A DNA stretch of 64,000 bases, from assembly GCF_024166365.1 (NCBI RefSeq), contig NC_064831.1:52329768-52393767 (forward strand). Direction: 5' to 3'. The translations under genes were made by a program, and so were the position numbers. The DNA comes from Elephas maximus indicus (lineage: Eukaryota > Chordata > Mammalia > Proboscidea > Elephantidae). Of the stretch, positions 26,372-36,720 are shown piece after piece. The notes beneath the pieces were generated by a model. The model saw nothing but the letters and a program-made list of their open reading frames with translations, made no database searches and was not told where the DNA came from. Position 1 is the stretch's first letter. Each line of letters opens with the position of its first letter.

Positions 26372-27039
26372 TATTTGTTGACTGAATTCAAAGTGGTTCC
26401 ATTTATCTGAGTAATTCTTTGGATTTCCCTCCAAAGCTGGCAACCCCTCCACACACACACACAAAAAGTCTTTTGTGGAGTGAGAATCCCTAACCTCCTG
26501 AAAGCTTAAAGTATAATTAAAAAAAAAAAAAATTAGTGCATATAATTAAGCTTTTTGAAGAGTGTGCAAGCGTACAACTTACTGTCAACTTTTATACACT
26601 TAATCTCTAGGATAAAACGCTTGAGTAAATTCCCGGGCATGCAACCAAGCAGGCACCTAATTAATAAAAATGCGGGTAGTGGCTTGAATTTCTCTCCACT
26701 CATCCAAAACAAAACTGAAAGTCCTCTTCATACTGAGGGGAAAGTAAATACGAGAGGAAGAAATCGTTTTATCAGAAGCTGAAAGCCTTAAGAGTGAGAA
26801 TCCCTACTACTAACACACCTTCTTAAAGACCCCTGCTTATCCCTCCCTAAACTCTGCAAGCCTAAAGAGAAAGAAGTCAGTTCTTGCTCACTGTAAAATG
26901 CCAGATGAGATCATCGTAAAACTCAATTTCCTTTTTCTTCTCCCTTAATGCCACTTTATTGGTGCGTGTAAAGTCATCCTCATACCATGCGATCACGCGA
27001 TGCACGAATATACATGTATATAAAGTTGCTATATTTTTA

Positions 27040-27086
27040 TAGTGTCACTGAGTTGGAAACAGCTCGACAGCACCTAACAACAACTT
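27040..27086 (+). mobile_element. SINE/RTE tail fragment
   Basis: CACTGAGTTGGAAACAGCTC followed by GACAGCACCTAACAACAAC. Confidence 0.65.
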
Positions 27087-27222
27087 ACATGTGTATCCAC
27101 GTACACACACACAAACATATACACATATTTTTAAATGCTGTGGAACCAAAGCGGTCATGGAGGCAGGAGAGAGAGCCCTGAGGTGGGCAGGGCAAGGCAG
27201 GGCAGGAGCTTCGGCCTCAGTG

Positions 27223-27807
27223 CAGTGGCGTCACTAGGGCTGGTGTCACCCAGTATGCTACTTTACGGTGTCACCTCCCCATGGACCTCCTCCTGTACCA
27301 GACCATACAGAATCCTTAGTAATTTTTTTTTTGTACCAATGTTACTGGTAAATCGTAATTCTCATATAGCTCTCTTTTCCATAAATTACTACTTCATTCT
27401 CAAAAAAGTTATTGATATAGGTTCACAAATGCTAATTATCATACTATTGCAGCTACACCACCAGAAAACTTGACAAAATCGGCGACTATAAAAACACTGC
27501 CAGCATCAAAATCAGCAGGACATGCTCATAGCAAGTGCAGACAAGGCCACGTGATGCAAAGGGTCACCGTAATTGGGTAATAATGACTCTGAATGGGTGC
27601 TGCACGCAGTCTGACCGGTAGTTATATTGACGCATATAAACCGGGCTTACGAAAAAATACTGTTATGATAAGGATATTTTTGTAAACAATAATAAACTTC
27701 TGCTGAAACACTGCACAGAATTTTATAGACAGTCATTCTGGCGTCACCCCCTGGGCAGTGTCACCTGGCGGGGTCCACACGCCTGCATCCCCTTAGTCAG
27801 CCACCAA
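27223..27807. mobile_element. Candidate hAT-like nonautonomous DNA transposon
   Basis: The left end CAGTGGCGTCACTAGGG and the right end (reverse complement GGTGGCTGACTAAGGGG) form diverged terminal inverted repeats. Inner repeats of GGTGTCACC occur near both ends. A clear 8-bp target duplication is not visible, so the call is tentative. Confidence 0.45.
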
Positions 27808-27897
27808 TTCAGGGACTCGAGCAGCCTGCAGAGTCCGCTGCATCTTCCACCCTGGTCAGGATCCTGCGCAGGGGGGCGAATTCACACCAGGAGGGGG

Positions 27898-28873
27898 CCG
27901 CACCTCCACACCACCAGGAGCCCCCCCCCCCCCGACACCGACCTCCATACCGGGAGGCCCGACCCACACCTCCACACCGGGAGCCCCCCTGACCTCCACA
28001 CCGTGAGCTCCCCCTACACCCCCACACCACCAGGAGCCCCCACACCGACCTCCACACCGGGAGCCCCCCTACACCCCCACAACACCAGGAGCCCCCACAC
28101 CGACCTCCACACCGGGAGCCCCCTCCACCGACCTCCACACCGGGAGCCCCCCTACAACCCCACACCACCAGGAGCCCCCACACTGACCTCCACCCCGGGA
28201 GCCCCCCTACACCCCCACAACACCAGGAGCCCCCCCCACCGACCTCCACACCGGGAGCCCCCCCTACATCCCCACACCACCAGGAGCCCCCCACATTGAC
28301 CTCCACACCAGGAGCCCCCCCTGACGTCCACACCGGGTGCCCCCCCTACACACCCACACCACCAGGAGCCCCCCACACTGACCTCCACACCGGGAGCCCC
28401 CCTACATCCCCACACCACCAGGAGCCCCCCACATTGACCTCCACACCAGGAGCCCCCCCTGACGTCCACACCGGGTGCCCCCCCTACACACCCACACCAC
28501 CAGGAGCCCCCCACACTGACCTCCACACCGGGAGCCCCCCTACATCCCCACACCACCAGGAGCCCCCCACATCGACCTCCACACCAGGAGCCCCCCCTTG
28601 ACGTCCACACCGGGTGCCCCCCCTACACACCCACACCACCAGGAGCCCCCCACACTGACCTCCACACCGGGAGCCTCCGGAGCCTACACCCCCACACCAC
28701 CAGGAGCCCCCCACACCGACCTCCACACCGGGAGCCCCCCTACATCCCCACACCACCAGGAGCCCCCCACACCGACCTCCACACCGGGAGCCCCCCTACA
28801 TCCTCACACCACCAGGAGCCCCCCACACCGACCTCCACACCGGGAACCGCCCCCCGACCTCCACCCCGAAGGG
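27898..28873. repeat. G/C-skewed minisatellite (VNTR) in VPS13C intron 1
   Basis: Nearly 1 kb of tandem repeats with monomers of about 25-29 bp built on CCACACC(A/G)CCAGGAGCCCCC and CTCCACACCGGGAGCCCCC, pairing into dimers of about 55 bp. A higher-order unit of 138 bp (28+25+29+27+29) repeats at 28293, 28431 and 28569. The first two look identical by eye and the third breaks off near 28675. The plus strand is C-rich, so the VPS13C sense strand and RNA are G-rich with many runs of three to six G. The array ends about 180 bp from the exon 1 donor. Open frames rich in Gly or Pro across it are composition artefacts. Confidence 0.95.
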
Positions 28874-29480
28874 TCCCGCATCTTTACGCAGGGAGTGCCC
28901 GGCTCGTCACACCAGGGGGCGCCCCCCGCGGCACCCCTCCAGGAGGCGGAGTCCCGGAGGCGCAGGCTGCAGGCCCGGGAGGAGCCCGGCGGCAGCAGCC
29001 GGTGGCGACGGCCCCTCAGTCCCGGCAGCACGCCGGCCGCGCCCCTCGCTTACCGCCCCAAATCCCCAGTTTCAGCTGGGACTTGTTCAGGTTCTCCACA
29101 TAGTCGCCCAGGAAGCGGTTCAGCAGGTCCGCGACCACCGACTCCAGCACCATGGTGCGGCCGAGGCAGCGGGCGAGGGAGGAGCCGGAACCACCGGCGC
29201 GCCGAGGGCGGCGACCCCGCAATTGACAGCCCCTCGGGCTCCGGCCCGCCCCGGCCGCGCGCGTGACCCCGCTGTGCGCAGGCGCGGCGCCGCCGGGCGG
29301 GGGGCGGGTCTCGGCGCGGCGTCCTCGGGGCTGCCAGCGGCGGCAGCGGGCGGAGGGAGGGACCCCGGAAGAGGAGCGAGGGCCGTCGGCGCTGCCGGGT
29401 CTCCAGCTGGCGCTGACCCCTTCGCCTGTGCGTCGGGTGGGGAGGAGGAGGCGCTGCTCCCCTGTCCTGCCTCTGTCCGC
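28850..29480 (-). promoter_or_regulatory. VPS13C: VPS13C CpG-island promoter and 5' UTR
   Basis: Very GC- and CpG-rich block around the VPS13C start codon, without an obvious TATA box, as expected for a housekeeping promoter. Visible sites are an NRF1-like TGCGCAGGCGC at 29275-29285, GC boxes around 29294-29310 and an ETS core CCGGAAG at 29365-29371. On the minus strand these lie 120-220 bp upstream of the ATG, a plausible core-promoter distance. The exact transcription start cannot be read from sequence. Confidence 0.8.
29054..29153 (-). CDS. VPS13C: VPS13C coding exon 1 (start codon, residues 1-33)
   Basis: First coding exon of VPS13C, a very large bridge-like lipid-transfer protein acting at ER-endolysosome and ER-lipid-droplet contacts; human loss causes early-onset parkinsonism (established knowledge). 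Read on the minus strand, the ATG is at 29153-29151 and the exon encodes 33 residues starting [20 protein letters not shown] and ending KLGIWG, plus the first base of a split Gly codon. This is the start of the chorein N-terminal domain shared by VPS13 proteins and matches the VPS13C version rather than VPS13A as I recall them. The donor G|GTAAGC falls at 29053. Exon 2 (9170-9213) restores the phase exactly. The start is fixed by the family N-terminus and an ACC before the ATG. The exon lies in a CpG island. The gene runs leftwards across introns 1-4 and out of the window. Confidence 0.97.
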
Positions 29481-29481
29481 A

Positions 29482-30740
29482 GTAGGCTTTCCGCTTTTTT
29501 TTGCTCCTTGAAAACACGCTTTAATCATTTAATAATGGGACGAGGGGGAAACAGGACCGCATCATAAGATGGAAGGTGGAATGACAATGGAGTTGTTGAA
29601 AGCTCATGAATGTTCTCACTTCTGCGCTTGATTCACTCATGGTTACAAGCCACCTGACTTATTGGTTACTTACTTCAGTAGGGAAATAACTAAAACATAC
29701 CACTTCCTTTTTATTTTTAGGTATGAGTTACTGGTTATTTATCTATCGCCTTGCTCCCCGCTAAGATTCGTTTGACTCCGAGTGTGTCGAGACCCTTAAA
29801 AGCGGGAATTTTATGCCGCAAGGACTTTCCACCCGGGAAAAATTAAACCACCCATTAACAAGCCAATTCTCTTCAGAAAACTGAATTTTTTTTTCTTCTA
29901 AAATATAGCTCAAAAGGCTGTTGAAATGCAGGCAACAGAAATAAATCTAAGAAATGGTGCGATTATTTGTAGTCACAGCGTGTATTAAATGCCTTGCTAG
30001 GAGATAACGTCTGAAAGAGTGTACAAGTGTTTTGAAAATAAACACGAGACTAGTACAGGATCTAAAAGGAAAAAAAAATTTTTTTTAATTCAAAGTGCAA
30101 TGTCCTGAAGAAGAGGGGGAAAAAAAAGTTTACAACTGGTTTTATGTAAAGTGGATATAGTACAAAGAAAGACAGAACCAGATCTAACCAGTACTATCCA
30201 CATCCACCTTCCTCATCCACTCCTGCACAGGGAAAATAAATCCTTAATCAGTTGTCTTGCCGAGTTCAGTCACCAGATACCTTGGAGGAACTCTGAACTT
30301 CTCTCCTTTATCAACGATAGCCAATTAACAGCAAAGCCTGCCTGTTCCGTGTTCGCCTTATTTTCTAAATTTTCCATATATCCCACCTGGACCACTCAGT
30401 CACCTTCTAACTGCCCTCTTGGCCTCCAGTTTTTCTCTTCATCAATCCTTTCTTCACAGTGCCACCAGAGTTAGTTTCCCAAAGCGAAAGCAAGCTGAGG
30501 TTCCCTCAAAAACACCTAGTAACTTACCAGTGCTCAGAGCCTCCTCCTCAATCTGTCCCCAGGTTGTTTATGGTCTTGACCCCTAGCAATCCGTCTCCCT
30601 TCATACGCCCACTATGGACTGAGGGGAATGCAAACAAATAATCTATCGTCTGCTTGAGATAAGGCTTATGCCATAAAAAGTCAAGAGACAAACCAATAAA
30701 AGATGTATGAATCACAGTGCAAGATGGTATGAAAGATGCC
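29482..30740. other. Interval between the VPS13C promoter and the ERV
   Basis: AT-rich noncoding sequence upstream of VPS13C. The part at about 30200-30560 resembles an antisense L2-type repeat (weak). Nothing else is recognised. Confidence 0.4.
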
Positions 30741-30744
30741 ACAG

Positions 30745-31215
30745 GCAGCATGGATTTGTCAAGCCAGTGGGATGGGAGGTGCAGTATCATGGGGGAAGCG
30801 GGCAATACTAATGCCTTGTGTAACTGAAGAGGGAAACACTTTTCTAGGCTGAAAATGGTTGCCCTCATGCTTTTCATTAGTTCGTTGCTCTTTCTGTTAG
30901 TCACTGCTGTTTTCCAAGTCCCTGTTATGTGATCTTGCTGAGGCAGTCTTATGTAACCCTCTGGCATCAAGCCACCTTTATCCTTGATCACTGTAAAACC
31001 TCTGCTGCACTCCCTCACCCTACCCCACCCCCACCCCACTGCTGGGTGCAGAGATGTGCCCTGGTCCTCCTGCTACCAAGAACCACTGCCTCAGTATGTA
31101 AAGCTCTCTGATAATAAAAACTCCTCCACTGCCACACTGGAGTTGCCACCTCTTTCTTTGGTCTCTCCTCCAATTTTGGAGGCAAATTTCTCATTACTGG
31201 TCCATGCCTGGATAA
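30745..31215 (+). repeat. 5' LTR of the ERV (boundaries approximate)
   Basis: Pairs with 35850-36420 over long stretches, including CCTTATGTAACCCTCTGGC-like and GCTGGGTGCAGAGAT blocks, CCTCAGTATGTAAAG, an AATAAA at 31113-31118 and TTTGGTCTCTC. The divergence between the LTRs is clearly visible, so the insertion is old. The 5' edge is uncertain. Confidence 0.75.
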
Positions 31216-32680
31216 TTGACAAGCCAACCAGAAGACCAAAGAAATGGGGAGTGGAAGTGAGGTATCCATGGGGGAAATTCTGGGCTGGCCAGCAGCCTCC
31301 ATGTGGAGAGTTCTGGCCGTATGCTTGATGTGTGCAGCCCACTGCATGAGTATGGACAATGGCTGGTGAATTGTTCCCCTAGTCTTTGAGTCTCCCATCT
31401 TCACAAAGCTGCAGGTGAGGATCTCTATTTGCTCATCCTGCTCTCTAAAGTGACGATTTAGTATGTCAGTCCTTGCCACACAGGACTGAAAATGCCAAGT
31501 TGCACAGCACGGTTGTGTGCATGCCTTCATAAGGGTGGAAAGGAAGCTAGGAGAGTAAGCAGCAGCCGTAGGGTGGCTGCTGCTTGGGGCTGTTCAGCTG
31601 GCTACCAAGGCCCAACTAGCTGCTGAAGAGCTGCAGTTACAAAGAGCTGTTTGCCAGTCCTGTGTGGCAAGGACTGACTTACTAAATAGTCACTTTAGAG
31701 ACCAGGATGAGCAATTAGAGATCCTTACCTGCAGGTTTAGTGAAGATGGGAGACTCAAAGGTTAGAGGAACAATTCACTAGCCATTGCTCAAAGCCCTCC
31801 AACAATGGGACCAGAGATAGTCGGAGGGGCTAAGCAGGTCCCTGGAGCTGAGAACACCCCATGACAGCCAGTGCAATACAACAGTTAAAACAGCAGGGAG
31901 GAAAAAAAAAGAAGAGAGAGTAAAAAGCCCTTCAAGACAACTTGAGTAAGATGTGAGAGGCCGTCTCTGGATTTTTCTGATAACTGCTCCCACCAAGATA
32001 ACAGCATCAACCTAGTTGCAGCTGCAATAGTAAGGGGAAAACTGAAAGAGGTGGGGCCCCCTCCGTGTCACGAGGCAGCAGGGCTGGACCCGTGCCTGTA
32101 CTTGGTATGGTGGAGGCGTGGCCCACAAATGACTGAGGACTCTGCCAACCTTGCCCAGATCATCAGAAATAACTAAGACTGAGGATAAATCCAAGGTCCT
32201 TCTGTCACCAGGAAGGGAAGTGCCAAAGGCAAGGATCAGGGCAGCATTGATGAGAGATGACCGGCCTGTGAAAATGTGGGATCTGTGGGAGAGTGGACCC
32301 AGTAGTGAACAGGCTGTGGCAGCGACAGTGAAGGAGAAGTCTGACAGTGCAGGAGGGGCCGCTGGGTGTGGCCACTCATCACTCCTAAAACTCCTAAAAC
32401 GAAAGCTGCCAGGGAACCCGTGACAGAAAACAGTATCTCTTTAAATGGAACCAAGACTGAGAAGCTGTCCAAGGGCCCCTTGAAAGTGACAGGAAGGCAG
32501 ATGTGGATAGACCCAGCCGCCACCAGAACAGCAGTGTGCACCAGATAAGCAACTGAAGGCAGTTTTGGTTTGTCTCTGGGAGGATCTGAAGCACAAGCCC
32601 CTCTGGAGTTGTGCCCGTTGCCCCTCAGCGGACCCTGCCCAACCCTAGGGACTGGGGGTGGGGCTGAGGTCCTCAGCAGG
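31216..32680 (+). pseudogene. ERV gag-like remnant
   Basis: The position between the 5' LTR and protease fits gag, and a short stretch near 32460-32545 (RQMWIDPAATRTAV) vaguely recalls a capsid region. It includes the inverted repeat and is full of stops. Assignment rests mainly on position. Confidence 0.4.
31357..31787. repeat. Inverted repeat in ERV leader/gag region
   Basis: Left arm 31357-31488 and right arm 31655-31787 are reverse complements of each other over about 132 bp with roughly 10% mismatches, separated by a 166-bp spacer. Shared blocks include CTTTGAGTCTCCCATCTTCA and GTCAGTCCTTGCCACACAGG on opposite strands. Confidence 0.9.
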
Positions 32681-32688
32681 TCAGGGCC

Positions 32689-33003
32689 TTGCAGGGGGAC
32701 CAGAGGCCCCATGTGGAGGTCGCAATACATTGGTCAAAAACAAACAGGCCCCTGGTCCTAGCTCTGGTTGATGGGGGGGTGGGGGGTGCAAATTCACCCT
32801 TATCTTTGGAAACCCTGAGCTCTTTCAAAAGACACTCCCCACCCCCCTCCTGGCAACTGATAGGTACAGCAGAAGTCCATCCACATAAGGCATGTATTTC
32901 TGACACCCTGCAAGTGGGAGGCACTCACCCTATACCTTATCGAGTTTATACTTCCCCAGTACCAGAACACATTCTAGGGGTGGATGTATGGGACAGACTT
33001 TGA
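32689..33003 (+). pseudogene. ERV protease remnant
   Basis: A 104-codon open stretch resembling a retroviral aspartic protease and its junction with reverse transcriptase. It has an active-site-like LALVDGGVGG (family motif D-T/S-G, so the middle residue is changed) and ends in PEHILGVDVW, typical of the C-terminal PR/RT junction. It sits directly before the RT remnant. Not functional. Confidence 0.65.
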
Positions 33004-33189
33004 CCGCATCTGTGGGAGAATTCCAACTGCCAGAGGGGGTGGTAAAGGCAGTCCAGAGGGGAATGCGGCCATGGAAACCACGACCCTGCCCCACCACGAG
33101 GGCTGGTGGCATGGAACCACAACCCTGCCCCACCACGAGGGCTCGTAGACATCAAGAATTAAAAGTTGGCCGGAGGATGTAAGGCATTT

Positions 33190-33785
33190 AGCAAAACTAT
33201 CTTAGAATTAAAAAGAGTAGATATCCTCCAGGATGCCCACTGTGCTTTTAATAGCACTCTGTGTCCTGTGATGAAACCAGATGGGTCCTGACGTACGACT
33301 GTGGACTACAGAGAACTGAACAAGGTGATCCCACCTATACATGCTGCAGTCCCGAGCATAGCTTACTTGTTAGAAATCCTTAGTAGAGACCTGGCCATGT
33401 ATCGTGTGCTGTGTTAGATCTGGGCAGTGCGTTTTTTAGCATCCCTGTAGCCCCATCCACCCAGGACCAGTTTGCCTTCTCCTGGGAGTGGCAGCAATGG
33501 ACATTGCAAGTGTTTGCCACGGTATGGTGGCTACAGATCTGACTCCTTCCCCCTTCCCCGCTGCTGTCCCTTGTTCCATTATGTAGATGACATCATGTTA
33601 ACTGCTGAGGCTGTCTCTCTGTTACAGGAGTGTCTAGACGCTCTCATCATCCACCTACAGGGGAGAGGACGGGCTGTGAATCCCCACCAGGCACAGAGGC
33701 TGGGAGCATCGGTAAAATTCCTAGGGGTTGTCTGGTCGGGTAAGGCCCGTGTGTTGCCTGCAGCCATAGAAAGAAGGCTCTAGCC
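33190..33785 (+). pseudogene. ERV reverse transcriptase remnant
   Basis: RT palm/finger motifs are spread over different frames: VMKPDGS then TVDYRELNKVIPPIHAAV, then a block around FAFSWEWQQWTLQVF, then the catalytic YVDDIMLT box at about 33578-33604, and KFLGVVW further on. At least one stop and several frame changes separate the blocks. Confidence 0.85.
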
Positions 33786-33879
33786 AAGGTATGCCAGCAC
33801 TGTGGATGGTGGTGGCTGTGCAAACTTTCCCTGATATTACTTGGTTTGAAACTGGCTTCAGGGAAAACAGTCAATAGGC

Positions 33880-35310
33880 TGAATTAAGGGCTGCATGGAT
33901 GTTCATCATCCACGAACCCTGGCCCTTAACCCTGTGCATGGCAGTAGGGTGGTGGCCTGTGGGCTGACCCTGTGGTTAGGCCAATGGCATAAAGAACAGT
34001 GGAGAATATGGGTGAAGTCCTGTGGGGTAAAGCCTTGTGGCAGAACCTGGGATAGCCTTCAAACCCCGGATGCTGACCTAACTTTTTCAAGTAGCAGCCC
34101 ATTCACCCCTCTCTCCGCTGGGGACCCAAGAAGCAGACACTATAGCACAAGTTAGAAGGGCGCATCCGGAGAGGAAAGCCACCCATTAAATTCACCAGAA
34201 ATGCAGACACCAGAGTGCCCATGTTGGCTGGAAAACACCCAAAGAGGCAGCTATAGCAGTAAAGTATAGTGATTTGTTTGGTGGGTGCTGTACAAAATTG
34301 CCTGTGTGCCCACGCCAATGCCTGAGGCGTCTGCCACACAAACTTGGGCAGATACACATGGGAACACAGCCAGTGAGGTACTGACAGGTAGATCGATCGT
34401 ATAGGGCCTCTACCCTACAGGGAAGGAAAAAAGTACACTCTCGTTTGTATGGACACTGTCACTGCCTTGACACAAGCGTTCCCGTGTAAACAAACAAACC
34501 CAGCTACTACAATCGAGGGGTAACAAAAATTGAGTGTTATGTATGGGGTACCCCGAAAGGTCGACAGTGACCAGGAAACACACTTACAGGTCACGACATG
34601 CATCAACAGGCAGCTGAGAACAAGGTACAATGGCATTACCACCTGCCCTACAACCCCGGGCCGTGGGCCTGGTGGAAAGGAAGAACGATGTCCTAAAACA
34701 ACAAATACGAACCTTGCGGGCAAGGCTTCCCTGGTGGGGTGGACCAAGGTGCTGCCTGAGCCTCCAAGGTGAATAAATTTGGCTCCCACTGGGGCTTTAG
34801 TCCCATATGCCGGACTAGGAGCCCTGAGCGACCCTCCAGCAAAAGATCCAAATGATGTCACAAACTCCAGAAGCATATCCACTAAGGTTGTTGCCAGAAC
34901 AAAACAGCGTGATCCTCTGGACTGTCTAGGACCTGATGCCAGGAAGTGAAACCATCTATTGGCACCTATCATGGGTCACCCCACTGGGATGGATTGATTA
35001 CTTTGTCTCTCTGGAGGTGGAGTAGCTGACCGGCCTAATGTGGGAGCCCACCATCACGCTGCACAGAGGGCCTCAGCAGTCACGCCTCACATGGAAGGGA
35101 ATGACAGTACACCATGAGGGACAGAAGAGGGTTTCCTTTTCTGGCATACAGCAAGACAGGTGACTACTCACAATCCTTCAGGTGACCTCTCTGGGGCAAC
35201 ATGTATGGTACCGTCTGCCAGCAAAAATGCCTAAAGCAGCCACTGTTCTCCCTACCCAAGTGGAAGCCACTAGCGTGAACCCAATAGAAGGGGAAGATTT
35301 ACCCTTCTTA
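33880..35310 (+). pseudogene. ERV RNase H and integrase remnant
   Basis: RNase H-like GLTLWLGQW lies near 33960. Then comes an integrase zinc-finger-like stretch (H...H...C..C spacing, about 34150-34310), and catalytic-core pieces VCMDTVTALTQAF (about 34445) and VDSDQ (about 34560). The C-terminal domain resembles GQHVWYRLPAKMPKAATVL (about 35190-35245). Frames change several times and stops interrupt. Confidence 0.8.
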
Positions 35311-35311
35311 A

Positions 35312-35483
35312 AAAAAAAAAAAAAACCAGACCAAGCCCATTGCCATCAAATGGATACCAACTCATAGCAACCCTACAGGACAGAGTAGAACTGCCCCATA
35401 GGATTTCCAAGGTGTGGCTGGTGGATTTGAACTGCTGACCTTTTGCTTAGTAGTCTTAGCTCTTAGCCGCTGTGCCACCAAAC
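35312..35483 (-). mobile_element. AfroSINE inserted between ERV integrase and env
   Basis: Reverse copy starting with an A-run and ending in CTGTGCCACC. Confidence 0.93.
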
Positions 35484-35840
35484 ACCTGTCTTAATGACAG
35501 TAGTTATGGCTTATTCTGCATTCTTCCCTTTGGGGCTGCCAGCCTCTTCCTAGAGTGGGCTCATAGCTTTGCTGTGGTCCACAACAAAAGCTGCTGCTGG
35601 GTCTGTGGAAAATTTCGCTTCTCAAGCATAGAAGTCATGCCTTGGAGCGTGGAGCCCCTGACCAGAACCAACTGGGCAGCCATCTAGTTGAGATGGCGTT
35701 TTCATGGGTCTTGGGTTTTTCCTGGGTGTAGATAGAGATTGTCTTCAATGTTTGTCTATACTACTGATGTGGCCTGTGCCTCCACTTACAGCAATGCTGT
35801 CTGTCCCTACAGTGACACCTTCTCTCCTTGGCCCTCAGGG
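35484..35840 (+). pseudogene. ERV env-like remnant
   Basis: A short open stretch with WAHSFAVVHNKSCCWVCG resembles the Asn-linked, CWxC-containing start of the surface subunit in class I-like ERV envelopes. It soon meets a stop (35685). Most of env is missing between here and the 3' LTR. Confidence 0.5.
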
Positions 35841-35849
35841 ACTTTGTGG

Positions 35850-36420
35850 AAGAGGGGGAACGTGTCAGATTTAAGAGGTGCCTCAAGGGGTGCACTAAAG
35901 GGGAAAACAGGCTTTGCAAGGCTGAACATGTCTGCCCTCATGCTTTCCATTAGTTCACTGCTGTTTTCCAAGCCCCTGTTATGTGACCTTGCTGAGGCAG
36001 TCATATGTAACCCTCTGGCGCCAAGCCACCTTTGTCCTTGACCACTATAAAACCCCTGCCCCCTTACTGCTGGGTGCAGAGATCTGCCCCGGTCTTCCTG
36101 CAGCCAAAGACCACTGCCTCAGTATGTAAAACCAAAAAAACCAAACCTGTTGCCATCGAGTCAATTCCGACTCATAGCAACCATATAGGACAGAGTAGAA
36201 CTGCCCCATACGGTTTCCAAGGAGTGCCTGGTGGGTTTGAACCGCTGACCTTTTGGTTAGCAGCTGTAGCTCTTAACCACTGTGCTACCAGGGTTTCCTC
36301 AGTATGTAAAGCTCCCTAATAATAATAACTCCCTCGCCACCACACTGGAGTTGCCCACCTCTTTCTTTGGTCTCTCAGCACCCTCTGATTTTGGAGGCAA
36401 ATTTTAAGTTACTGGTCCTT
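35850..36420 (+). repeat. 3' LTR of the ERV, split by an AfroSINE
   Basis: Matches the 5' LTR on both sides of a reverse AfroSINE at 36130-36297. The duplicated target CCTCAGTATGTAAA lies on both sides of the SINE (around 36117-36130 and 36298-36310). The 5' edge is approximate. Confidence 0.75.
36130..36297 (-). mobile_element. AfroSINE inserted in the ERV 3' LTR
   Basis: Reverse full-length copy flanked by CCTCAGTATGTAAA repeats. Confidence 0.97.
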
Positions 36421-36439
36421 GACTGGACAGTAATAATAA

Positions 36440-36720
36440 TTCCTTGCATGTCTATGATACTTTATACTTTTGAAAGAACAACTCGAGTGCTTTTATAAGC
36501 ATCATTCAACTTTATTATTAGTGCTTCAGATACACCTCATGAGCTATAATGTCATTATTATGCCAAGCCATAAATTTTCATGTAATCTCCACAAAAGATT
36601 TGTTAGATAAGTAATGAAGGTATTAGTATTGTCCTTATTTTATAGGAAAATTACACTCAGGGATGTTAAGTGTCTTACCCAGAAATCACAAAGAAGGCAT
36701 TAATTTCATTTGCATCCCTG
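36440..36720 (+). repeat. MIR-like repeat
   Basis: Core with ATTTTATAGGAAAATTACAC...GTGTCTTACCCAGAAATCAC in the usual MIR order; diverged. Confidence 0.5.

Larger units (their letters stand above)
30745..36420 (+). mobile_element. Decayed class I-like endogenous retrovirus (proviral remnant)
   Basis: A provirus of about 5.7 kb. Similar LTR-like sequences lie at about 30745-31215 and 35850-36420. Between them, in the usual order, are degenerate gag-like sequence, protease, reverse transcriptase, RNase H, integrase and an env-like stretch. Every coding region is broken by stops and frameshifts. Motifs such as VDYRELNKV, YVDD and an HHCC-type integrase finger suggest a gamma-like (class I) lineage; the exact family is not assigned. 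Two AfroSINEs (35312-35483, 36130-36297) inserted later. Confidence 0.85.

Noticed and set aside
27898..28873. CRISPR-like regular repeats
   Set aside because: Repeats are contiguous variants without unique spacers, in a vertebrate intron; a minisatellite.
27809..29031. Long Gly/Cys-rich (minus) and Pro/Thr-rich (plus) open frames
   Set aside because: They are translations of the minisatellite in several frames. They drift with the repeat unit and lack any start, splice or domain evidence.
28598..29567. Plus- and minus-strand GC-rich frames over the VPS13C promoter
   Set aside because: CpG-island composition keeps frames open. Only the 33 codons of VPS13C exon 1 on the minus strand have homology.
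31015..31530. 171-codon minus-strand frame over the ERV 5' LTR
   Set aside because: Antisense to the LTR and inverted repeat; no motif and opposite to the proviral genes.
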